Shown here in pieces: positions 57,614-64,000 of a DNA stretch of 64,000 bases (its first letter is position 1; each line of letters starts with the position of its first letter). Source of the stretch: Geoanaerobacter pelophilus (GTDB lineage Bacteria; Desulfobacterota; Desulfuromonadia; Geobacterales; DSM-12255); contig NZ_JAHCVJ010000004.1 of assembly GCF_018476885.1 (NCBI RefSeq), positions 348,345 to 412,344 on the forward strand. The letters run 5' to 3'. Position numbers and translations under genes: made by a program. The notes under the pieces were generated by a model that was given only the letters and a program-made list of their open reading frames with translations, did not search any database and had not been told where the DNA came from.

Positions 57614-57732
57614 ATTGCCCTCCTTTCGAAGAGTCAGTTACTGCCTACTTCTGATTTAAATATAGCGCATCGGAAGCAAAATAACAGGCTGCAAAAATAA
57701 TTTTTATTCATGTATACTGATGAAGTTGGTTT

Positions 57733-57759
57733 AAGGCCGCGTACCCTCGCGGCCTTTTT
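57733..57759 (+). terminator. terminator-like hairpin between hemE and tpx
   Basis: AAGGCCGCG, loop TACCCT, CGCGGCCTT, followed by TTT on the plus strand. No plus-strand gene ends just before it. It could back up the hemE terminator, or end a short plus-strand RNA from the TATACT box at 57713-57718. Read on the minus strand, behind tpx, it has no U tract. Confidence 0.6.
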
Positions 57760-57763
57760 CATT

Positions 57764-58276
57764 TCACAGACTCTTCACCGCAGTCAGTACTGCCTGATAA
57801 TCAGGCTCACTGGTCACTTCAGGGACTATCTGGACATATCTGAGCAAGTTGTCTGCGTCAACGATAAAGACAGCCCTGGTCAGCAACTTAAGCTCCTTAA
57901 TCAGCACTCCATATGCAAGTCCGAAAGAACGGTCCTGATAGTCTGACAGGGTGACCACCTTGTCTATGCCGGCAGCTCCACACCAGCGCTTCTGGGCAAA
58001 TGGCAGATCGAGGCTGACGGTCAAGACCACGACGTTTGCCGGCAAGGCAGCTGCCTCGCTATTAAACCTTCGGGTCTCGGTGTCGCAAACTGGCGTGTCT
58101 AAAGACGGCACGGCACTTATTATCTTGATTGCTCCGGGGTAGTCGCTTAAGCCTCGCGGTGTAAGAGTGGTGTCAACAACACGGAAATCCGGGGCAGCAG
58201 CCCCAATCTTCAGCTCAGGGCCAATAAGGGTCATGGGGTTGCCCTTAAAAGTAATAACTCCGCTTCTCTCCTGCAT
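57764..58276 (-). CDS. tpx: thiol peroxidase Tpx
   Basis: This 170-residue atypical two-cysteine peroxiredoxin reduces hydrogen peroxide and lipid hydroperoxides using thioredoxin. The peroxidatic Cys64 lies in SLDTPVCDTETRRFN and the resolving Cys99 in QKRWCGAAG, the Tpx arrangement. AAGGAGG precedes the ATG. It lies 144 bases downstream of the J-domain/LRR gene on the same strand. An antioxidant role fits an anaerobe meeting oxygen. Confidence 0.96.
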   Translation of the reverse strand: MQERSGVITFKGNPMTLIGPELKIGAAAPDFRVVDTTLTPRGLSDYPGAIKIISAVPSLDTPVCDTETRRFNSEAAALPANVVVLTVSLDLPFAQKRWCGAAGIDKVVTLSDYQDRSFGLAYGVLIKELKLLTRAVFIVDADNLLRYVQIVPEVTSEPDYQAVLTAVKSL

Positions 58277-58419
58277 GGTAAGCCTCCTTTTTGATTAAGA
58301 CATCAATCAGACAATAAAATTTTAACCGGTTTGCGACAAAGGTAAAGAGGGAACTTCTCGAAGCTACGATGCTGGAATGGCTATAGCTGTGGGGCAATCA
58401 GGAAGGTAATAATGAGCGG

Positions 58420-59742
58420 TTACTTTTTACCGTAGCGCCAGGGGAAGCTGAGGGTCTTGATGCCTGGAATGGCGACCTGAAGGGATTTAAGTCCGGCATC
58501 GCTGATAAGGGTACCGCTGCAGGTGAATTGCGATAGGTTTTTAAGATTGTGAAGAGCGACGAGTCCTGCGTCTGAGATATTGATATGATAGAGATAGATT
58601 CGCGACAGGTTAGTGAGGCAAGCCAGTTTGCCAATGCCGCTATCCGAAAAGGTGGAGTCAGACAGGTATATCTCTTCGAGACCGGACAGGTGGGTGATGT
58701 ATTCAAGAGCAGTGTCAGTCACTTCATACATAAACAGCGACTGCAGATCGACAGGCTGTAACGCTTTCAAAAATCTGAGATCAGGGGTGAGGTCGCTGCG
58801 AACATCCAGCCTGACTGCCATGTTGACAGGAATGGCGCGCGTACCCTTGGCGTTGCACAGCTTTTGCCAGTCGCAATAGTTGATTGAATCACGCTTACGG
58901 GTGTACAAGTCACCACAGAATACATCGGAAGGGAATCTGATAAGCCGGGTATGATGCTGGTTGACAGGTTCCGGGGGCAGCGTTTCGCCTTTCATGGCTG
59001 ACAGCCGCTTGCGCGCGTTGGCGATATTGAGATCAATGGTTGCAGCCATCTCGGCGAGGAGGTCTATGCCATTAGCAAGCGAGTCATCCACGCGTCGCTT
59101 GAAAATATAGGTGTCGGTAGCCATCAGGCTTTCAATCTGTTCTTCCAGGTCGTGGATACTATCTCGTTCTTTGGCAATGAGGCGAATGACTCGTATTAAC
59201 TCGTCGCCGATATTTCCTCTGAAAACCTTGGCCGAAGACCTTTCCCAATCCTTGAGGATGTTAAGGAGGGCCTCCCGGTTCTCCTCAGCATAAGCACGGT
59301 TGGCAAATGCCATCAGCTTTTCGCATCTTGCCCGGTCCTGGTCGTTTTGGGCCAGATCGGGATGAATGGTTTTCGCTACTTCGCGGTAAAGAGCTTTCAG
59401 GTTTTTCTGAGCGAGGAGTTCGGCTGGGTCCGGGTCGTCATGCAAAAGGTCAGAAGCGTGGAGATGGCCACTCCATTCGGCCTCAGTCGATGCGTGAATC
59501 TCGTCCGACATATCGCAGCACTCATCCATGGTGCCGCAAATCTGAGCCTCCAGGGCGTCAAGCTCGGCGACCCTGACCCCAATTACCTGTTGATATACTC
59601 TTTCAAAGGTGCGGAGTTCACCTTTGAGCTTGGTAAGTTTGTCCGTGCTTGCCCTGTGAACTGCCTTAAGGCTATCAAGCTCAGACTCCTTGCTCTCGAG
59701 TTCGATCTCCTCAGGGAATTTGAGACGGTAGTTGGTTTTCAT
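58420..59742 (-). CDS. coiled-coil/J-domain/leucine-rich-repeat protein
   Basis: This 440-residue protein has an unusual layout (numbering from the upstream TTG, two residues longer). Residues 15-75 form a charged coiled coil. A J-domain-like segment lies at about 112-160 (LKALYREVAKTIHPDLAQNDQDRA), with HPD at 129-131. A second coiled coil is at about 195-255. The C-terminal 120 residues read as leucine-rich repeats (LSGLEEIYLSDSTFSDSGIGKLACLTNLSR-type). No signal peptide is seen. J domains recruit DnaK, so it may be a client-specific Hsp70 partner whose repeats bind the client. ATG at 59742 is preferred to TTG at 59748; neither has a strong ribosome site. Confidence 0.8.
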   Translation of the reverse strand: MKTNYRLKFPEEIELESKESELDSLKAVHRASTDKLTKLKGELRTFERVYQQVIGVRVAELDALEAQICGTMDECCDMSDEIHASTEAEWSGHLHASDLLHDDPDPAELLAQKNLKALYREVAKTIHPDLAQNDQDRARCEKLMAFANRAYAEENREALLNILKDWERSSAKVFRGNIGDELIRVIRLIAKERDSIHDLEEQIESLMATDTYIFKRRVDDSLANGIDLLAEMAATIDLNIANARKRLSAMKGETLPPEPVNQHHTRLIRFPSDVFCGDLYTRKRDSINYCDWQKLCNAKGTRAIPVNMAVRLDVRSDLTPDLRFLKALQPVDLQSLFMYEVTDTALEYITHLSGLEEIYLSDSTFSDSGIGKLACLTNLSRIYLYHINISDAGLVALHNLKNLSQFTCSGTLISDAGLKSLQVAIPGIKTLSFPWRYGKK

Positions 59743-59780
59743 ACTCAAATTGGGCTGTGTCCTTTCTCCAAGAGAAAAAG

Positions 59781-61190
59781 CTAGATGCCGGCCAGCTCGC
59801 GCCCTGCTGAGAGCAGCAGCTCAACCGTTTCCGGAGAAGAGGCCTCGCTGTAAAGTCTAAGCACCGGTTCGGTTCCTGAAGGACGGACCAGCAGCCATGA
59901 TCCGTCGCTGAAAATGAACTTGAAACCGTCCCGGAAATTTTGTTCTGCTACTGAACGCCCAGCAATGGTTGCTGGTGCTGCGGTCTTCAGCTGGGCAATC
60001 AGTTTTGCCTTGGCTTCAGGAGCGATCGGGAGATCGATACGGCGATAGAAGAAATGGCCGATTTCATCCATGGTCTCGTTCAGCAACTGGCGCAACCCTT
60101 TACCGGTTACTGCCATCGCTTCAAGAAGCAGCAGCGCCATCAGAATGCCGTCTCTCTCGGGAATGTGCCCTTTTACCCCAAGTCCTCCGGATTCTTCGCC
60201 TCCCATCAGGATGTCATGCTCCAGCATCAACTCGCAAATGTATTTGAAGCCGATCGGGGTTTCGAAGAGCTGCAGACCGTATTTGTCGGCAAGGAGATCG
60301 ACCATGCGGGTCGTGGAAACCGTTTTGACGACACCGCCGCGCAGATTTTTACGTTCATAGAGATGGCGCAACAGGATGGTGAAGATCATGTGGGAGGAGA
60401 AAAAGCTGCCGGTTTCATCAACTGCGCCGATTCTGTCGGCATCGCCATCCAGTGCGAGTCCGGCCCGGCATCCGTTAGCTTTTACCATTTCAGCCAGTTC
60501 TTCAAGATTCTCCTCGGTTGGTTCGGGAGGGCGACCGCCAAAACCGGGATTGTGTGCGCAATGGATTTCATTGACTCCGGGGAGCAGTTTAGGGATGAAG
60601 CCGCTGCCGGCGCCGAACATCGGGTCTATCACAACAGGGATGGCAGCGTTGCGGATCGCGTCGAGATCGACATATCTACCGAGCTGGGCCAGATAAGGGG
60701 AAGCGGCGTCAAACAGCTCAACCATGCCGGAAGCCAGGGCCTCTGCTAGCCCAGTTTCCTTGGTCGGCCGGGAATTGGCAATGTTCTTTGCCACGAGCTC
60801 TTCCAACTGCTTTGTGGTCGAAGGCCGGGCTGAGCCACCGAAAGACTCCTTGACCTTGAAGCCATTATAGGCCGGGGGATTATGGCTTGCAGTAATCATA
60901 ATCCCTGCACCAGCCTGTTTTTCATGCACGGCCCAGGAAACCGCCGGGGTGGGCGCGTAGCTGTCGGTAAGCCAGACTTTGATTCCGTTGCCGGCAGCTA
61001 TCTCAGCAACCCGCTCCGCAAATTCCCGGGAGAGAAAACGACGATCATAGCCTATTATCAGCCCCTTGGCGGCAAGACCTTCGCGAGTGAGATAGTCCAT
61101 GGTCGCCTGAGCCACGAGAGAGATATTGTCAAAGGTAAAATCGCGGGCAATAACCCCACGCCAGCCATCAGTTCCGAAGAGTATCTGCAC
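59781..61190 (-). CDS. phosphohexomutase (phosphoglucomutase/phosphomannomutase family)
   Basis: This 469-residue alpha-D-phosphohexomutase has FGTDGWRGVIARDFT at the N-terminus, the phosphoserine loop TASHNPPAYNG with Ser102, metal-binding DGDADRIG, sugar-binding GGEESGG, and the C-terminal phosphate-binding RPSGTEPVLRLYSE. It interconverts hexose 1- and 6-phosphates. Whether glucose, mannose or glucosamine is the substrate cannot be fixed from motifs. The GTG start at 61190 has AAGGAG upstream. It precedes the J-domain/LRR gene by 38 bases, so the two may be co-transcribed. Confidence 0.93.
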   Translation of the reverse strand: MQILFGTDGWRGVIARDFTFDNISLVAQATMDYLTREGLAAKGLIIGYDRRFLSREFAERVAEIAAGNGIKVWLTDSYAPTPAVSWAVHEKQAGAGIMITASHNPPAYNGFKVKESFGGSARPSTTKQLEELVAKNIANSRPTKETGLAEALASGMVELFDAASPYLAQLGRYVDLDAIRNAAIPVVIDPMFGAGSGFIPKLLPGVNEIHCAHNPGFGGRPPEPTEENLEELAEMVKANGCRAGLALDGDADRIGAVDETGSFFSSHMIFTILLRHLYERKNLRGGVVKTVSTTRMVDLLADKYGLQLFETPIGFKYICELMLEHDILMGGEESGGLGVKGHIPERDGILMALLLLEAMAVTGKGLRQLLNETMDEIGHFFYRRIDLPIAPEAKAKLIAQLKTAAPATIAGRSVAEQNFRDGFKFIFSDGSWLLVRPSGTEPVLRLYSEASSPETVELLLSAGRELAGI

Positions 61191-61289
61191 GTAGTTCTCC
61201 TTGCATCAGATTACGGTGGTAAAACCGCAGAAACGAGATTTTCGCCGCTCGTTACATGAATGTCAACCGTCTTTTCCCAAGCTAAGAGT

Positions 61290-61318
61290 TTGACATGATA
61301 AAAAACTTTTACTACTAT
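61290..61318 (+). promoter_or_regulatory. predicted promoter of nadA
   Basis: A consensus TTGACA (61290-61295), a 17-base spacer and TACTAT (61313-61318) lie 34 bases upstream of nadA. Another TTGACA on the minus strand (complement of 61261-61266) could serve the divergent phosphohexomutase gene. Confidence 0.7.
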
Positions 61319-61352
61319 CACCAACAGCCAAATATCAGAAATGAGAGGAATT

Positions 61353-62264
61353 ATGGAAGATAGGCTCAAGCAGCAGATCAGGGAGCTTCTCAGTGAGCGG
61401 AACGCCGTTCTTCTGGCTCATAATTACATGAGGGATGAGGTTCAGGAAATCGCTGATCTTACGGGAGATTCCCTCGGACTTTCTATCGAAGCGGCAAGGA
61501 CCGATGCCGATGTCATTGTCTTCTGTGGAGTCCATTTCATGGCTGAATCTGCAGCTATTCTCTCGCCCGGCAAGAAAGTCCTCCTGCCTCGCTTGGATGC
61601 CGGTTGCCCGATGGCAGACATGGTAACTGCCGATAAGTTGGTTGCCTTGAAGGCCGAACACCCCGGCGTGCCGGTGGTTACCTATGTCAATTCTTCGGCT
61701 GCGGTCAAGGCTGTAAGCGACATCTGCTGCACTTCGGCCAATGCGGTAAAGGTCGTCAACTCGCTTCCAGACAAGGAAATCATTTTTGTGCCTGACAGGA
61801 ACCTGGGGAAATTTGTCGCTGCCAGGTCGGACAAAAACTTTTATTACTGGGACGGCTATTGTCCGACCCATGAAAGATTGCGGCCGGAAGCGGTGCAAAA
61901 GTTGAAGTCCGAGCATCCTGACGCCCTGTTTGTCTGTCATCCGGAATGCAATCCCGCTGTTGTGGCTCTGGCAGATCATGCCTGTTCCACATCGGGAATG
62001 TACGAGTGGTGCCGGAAGAGCCCGGCAAAGAAAATCATAATCGGCACCGAGGCGGGAATCCTTTACAAGCTGAAGCAGGACAACCCGGACAAGGAGTTTA
62101 TCCTGGCCTCCCCTGCCCTGGTCTGCCCTAATATGAAGCTCACCTCGCTGGAGGATATTCGCGATGCCCTGTTATCCATGAAACCGATAGTCAGTGTGCC
62201 TGAGGAGATCAGGGTCCCGGCGAAACAGGCCCTGGACAGGATGCTGGCAATACCAAGAGACTGA
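61353..62264 (+). CDS. nadA: quinolinate synthase A
   Basis: This 303-residue NadA condenses iminoaspartate with dihydroxyacetone phosphate to quinolinate in NAD synthesis, using an oxygen-sensitive 4Fe-4S cluster. It has [47 protein letters not shown] and the late CPNMK cysteine. ATG at 61353 is chosen because GAGAGG lies just upstream; an ATG at 61341 would contain that site within the coding region. The gamma-carbonic anhydrase gene follows 22 bases later. No nadB or nadC is in the window. Confidence 0.97.
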   Translation: MEDRLKQQIRELLSERNAVLLAHNYMRDEVQEIADLTGDSLGLSIEAARTDADVIVFCGVHFMAESAAILSPGKKVLLPRLDAGCPMADMVTADKLVALKAEHPGVPVVTYVNSSAAVKAVSDICCTSANAVKVVNSLPDKEIIFVPDRNLGKFVAARSDKNFYYWDGYCPTHERLRPEAVQKLKSEHPDALFVCHPECNPAVVALADHACSTSGMYEWCRKSPAKKIIIGTEAGILYKLKQDNPDKEFILASPALVCPNMKLTSLEDIRDALLSMKPIVSVPEEIRVPAKQALDRMLAIPRD

Positions 62265-62286
62265 ACCGAATAGCCGGAGGGACTAA

Positions 62287-62844
62287 ATGATTAAGCCGTT
62301 TCAGGGAATGACGCCCAATATAGACCCGTCTGCCTTTATTGCAGAGACAGCAGTGATCATCGGCGATGTGACCATCGGGGCCCAGAGCAGCATCTGGTAT
62401 AACGTTGTGGCGCGCGGCGATGTTAATTTCATCAAGATTGGGGCGAGAAGCAATATCCAGGACCTGACGATGCTTCATGTCACCCATAAGAAGCATGCCG
62501 ACGACCCCGGAGCACCCCTTGTCATCGGCGATGACGTTACGGTCGGCCACAGCGTCACCCTGCATGGCTGCACCCTGCAAAACGGCTGTTTTATCGGGAT
62601 GCAGGCAATGGTCATGGATAAGGCGGTTGTCGGTGAAGGTGCATTGGTGGGAGCCCGGGCGCTGGTCACCGAGGGAACGATCATCCCGCCGAATACCCTC
62701 TGGGTCGGCGCTCCGGCAAAGTACAAACGTGATCTCTCCGCAGACGAGATTGCCTGGCTGAAGAAATCACCACAAAACTACGTTAATTATTCCCTTCAGT
62801 TCATCGAGGATGGGCTGAATTCGCTCCCTTTAAGCCAGCCATGA
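62287..62844 (+). CDS. gamma-class carbonic anhydrase/hexapeptide-repeat protein
   Basis: This 185-residue protein is a left-handed beta-helix of hexapeptide repeats (VIIGDVTIGAQSSIWYNVVARGD). The likely metal ligands are His64 (MLHVTH), His88 and His93 (VGHSVTLHGC), as in gamma carbonic anhydrases of the YrdA/PaaY group. Many such proteins lack proven activity, so the enzymatic role is tentative. CCGGAGGG precedes the ATG. Its stop overlaps the msrA start by 4 bases (ATGA). Confidence 0.9.
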   Translation: MIKPFQGMTPNIDPSAFIAETAVIIGDVTIGAQSSIWYNVVARGDVNFIKIGARSNIQDLTMLHVTHKKHADDPGAPLVIGDDVTVGHSVTLHGCTLQNGCFIGMQAMVMDKAVVGEGALVGARALVTEGTIIPPNTLWVGAPAKYKRDLSADEIAWLKKSPQNYVNYSLQFIEDGLNSLPLSQP

Positions 62845-63440
62845 AGCTGTTGCTCAATCTTTTTATTGCCCTGCTGTTAACCTTCGGATCGGGTATGTGC
62901 TCGGCTGCGCAGAAAAGTGAAAGCGCAATTTTTGCCGGCGGCTGCTTCTGGTGCATGGAATCTCCCTTTGATGGGATCGACGGGGTTATCTCTACCACCG
63001 TTGGTTATACCGGAGGTTTTACCCAAAATCCAACCTATGAGCAGGTCTCTTCCGGAACAACCGGCCATATGGAGGCTGTTCAGGTGCTCTACGATCCAGG
63101 CAAGGTTTCTTATCAGCAGTTGCTTGACACCTTCTGGCGCAATATAGATCCCCTCAACAACGGCGGGCAGTTTTGTGATAACGGGCCGCAGTATCGCGCC
63201 GCGATTTTCTATGGCAACGAAACTCAGAAAAGGCAGGCTGAGATTTCCCGGGCGTGGCTTGAAGAAGAGCGTGGCTGGCAGATTGTGACCGACATTCGTC
63301 CTGCAGTAGTTTTTTATCCTGCTGAGGAGTATCACCAGGGCTACTACAAAAAGAACCCGCTGAGATACAGGTTTTACCGGGCCAACTGTGGCAGGGATGA
63401 GCGATTGAAGGAGCTGTGGAAAGGCAGTTTATCCCACTGA
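62841..63440 (+). CDS. msrA: exported peptide methionine sulfoxide reductase A
   Basis: This 199-residue MsrA reduces methionine-S-sulfoxide in oxidised proteins. The catalytic Cys35 lies in FAGGCFWCME. EEYHQGYYKKNP is the typical C-terminal motif, followed by a cysteine in RANCGRDER that may resolve the disulfide. An N-terminal hydrophobic segment (residues 1-23) looks like a signal peptide, so it probably repairs periplasmic proteins. It overlaps the carbonic-anhydrase-like gene by 4 bases, and its 3' end overlaps the convergent receiver gene by 12 bases. Confidence 0.95.
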   Translation: MKLLLNLFIALLLTFGSGMCSAAQKSESAIFAGGCFWCMESPFDGIDGVISTTVGYTGGFTQNPTYEQVSSGTTGHMEAVQVLYDPGKVSYQQLLDTFWRNIDPLNNGGQFCDNGPQYRAAIFYGNETQKRQAEISRAWLEEERGWQIVTDIRPAVVFYPAEEYHQGYYKKNPLRYRFYRANCGRDERLKELWKGSLSH

Positions 63441-63830
63441 GCTTACTAAGACGCTCTTGAAGGAATCAACAGTGAGCGGCTTGGGAAGAAAGGCAACTAC
63501 TCCCAACTGCTTGCAGACCTCTTTGTCATGAGGGTCTTCCGATGAGGTCAGGACATATACCGGAACATCCTTGGTGCTGCCGTTAGACCGCAGTTTTCTA
63601 AGAACTTCCAGACCATCCAGCTTTGGTAGTCGCAGGTCGAGCAGCAAGAACTCAGGTGGTTCAATCTGCGCAGATGACCCGGCAGGTTCTTCCCCCATGA
63701 GCATGCTTATTGCTTCGCGGCCGTCCCTTGCTACTAGGACGTTTGAGAACCCCATTTTCTTCAGGGTCCGTAAAGCAAGGAACTCGTCGTCGCTGTTGTC
63801 TTCGACCAGCAGCACCTTATTAGTGGACAC
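63429..63830 (-). CDS. stand-alone receiver protein (CheY/Rcp1-like)
   Basis: This 133-residue single receiver domain has KVLLVEDNSDDEFLALRTL, the phospho-accepting Asp65 in LLLDLRLPKLDG, Thr in VYVLTSS and Lys in AFLPKPL. It has the longer 60s loop typical of Rcp1-type receivers that pair with phytochrome-like or hybrid kinases. There is no output domain. GGAGG lies 5 bases before the GTG at 63830, so I take that start over a more upstream ATG. A possible partner is the kinase cluster 8 kb away, but this is a guess. Confidence 0.9.
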   Translation of the reverse strand: MSTNKVLLVEDNSDDEFLALRTLKKMGFSNVLVARDGREAISMLMGEEPAGSSAQIEPPEFLLLDLRLPKLDGLEVLRKLRSNGSTKDVPVYVLTSSEDPHDKEVCKQLGVVAFLPKPLTVDSFKSVLVSSVG

Positions 63831-63921
63831 GAACGCCTCCAGCCACTGTAGAACCGGCATTATGTATACATCTTAATAGTGCCAGCAGTTTTGCCGATGT
63901 CAAACAATATCTAAAAAGCCT

Positions 63922-64000
63922 TTAGAACTCCTGCGGCATCTCCTTGACCTGTTTAGCGGTAAAGACCGGTCCGTCCTTGCAGACATAGACATTGCCCACA
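63922..64000 (-). CDS. pyrK: dihydroorotate dehydrogenase electron-transfer subunit-like protein, C-terminal end (partial)
   Basis: Only the last 25 codons lie in the window. The frame reads VGNVYVCKDGPVFTAKQVKE and ends MPQEF. A cysteine followed by xDGPVF close to the C-terminus is characteristic of PyrK-type ferredoxin reductases, where it is the last ligand of the 2Fe-2S cluster. PyrK passes electrons from dihydroorotate dehydrogenase (PyrD) to NAD. Related subunits such as NfnA/SudB end in a similar way, so the assignment is moderate. Confidence 0.6.
   Translation of the reverse strand, partial: VGNVYVCKDGPVFTAKQVKEMPQEF

Overview
The window looks like the replication-origin region of a Geobacter-type bacterium (Desulfuromonadia, Geobacterales). 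The main reasons are the block dnaA-dnaN-recF-gyrB-gyrA followed by a HEAT-repeat gene and gpsA, the opposing block rpmH-rnpA-yidD-yidC-mnmE-mnmG-rsmG, a 12-haem and a 5-haem c-type cytochrome, several PAS/GAF sensor kinases, and a c-di-AMP riboswitch in front of kup. I cannot name the species. Nothing looks like a plasmid, prophage, insertion sequence or CRISPR array, and I found no tRNA or rRNA gene.

Layout. 0-5.4 kb holds protein-folding genes: the end of dnaK, dnaJ, a phospholipase-D-like exported protein, two tandem DUF507 genes, a lipoprotein, then groES-groEL behind a CIRCE operator. 5.4-16.7 kb holds kup under a c-di-AMP riboswitch, ileS-lspA, a glycosyltransferase and YbgC-type thioesterase, HU, a class A penicillin-binding protein and a DUF3187 envelope protein. 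16.7-30.5 kb is accessory and envelope: two divergent multihaem cytochromes, a MRJP-like propeller lipoprotein, queF, a FecR/DUF6600 protein, a glycine-zipper lipoprotein, an EamA exporter, an ABC half-transporter, uvrA, an MFS transporter and slyX. 30.7-47.9 kb is the origin block. Genes left of dnaA run on the minus strand and genes right of it on the plus strand, so transcription runs away from the origin on both sides. DnaA-box-like sites lie on both sides of dnaA, and a parS site lies on each flank. 47.9-64 kb holds gpsA, a run of three histidine kinases, an AhbD/NirJ-like radical SAM protein with hemE, a thiol peroxidase, a coiled-coil/J-domain/leucine-rich-repeat protein, a phosphohexomutase, nadA, a gamma-carbonic anhydrase, msrA, a stand-alone receiver protein, and the 3' end of a pyrK-like gene.

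Regulation readable from sequence: HrcA/CIRCE for groESL, a transcription-terminating c-di-AMP riboswitch for kup, bidirectional terminators between convergent units, and a hairpin that resembles a terminator inside mnmE.

The most unusual things are: (i) a roughly 115-bp imperfect palindrome present three times (5213-5325, 47922-48035, 56273-56393), each copy directly behind a plus-strand stop codon, with compensatory changes in the central hairpin; (ii) the J-domain/LRR protein; (iii) parS sites around the origin without parAB beside rsmG; (iv) three DnaA-box-like sites spaced exactly 20 bp apart; and (v) a possible 21-codon gene behind hemE.
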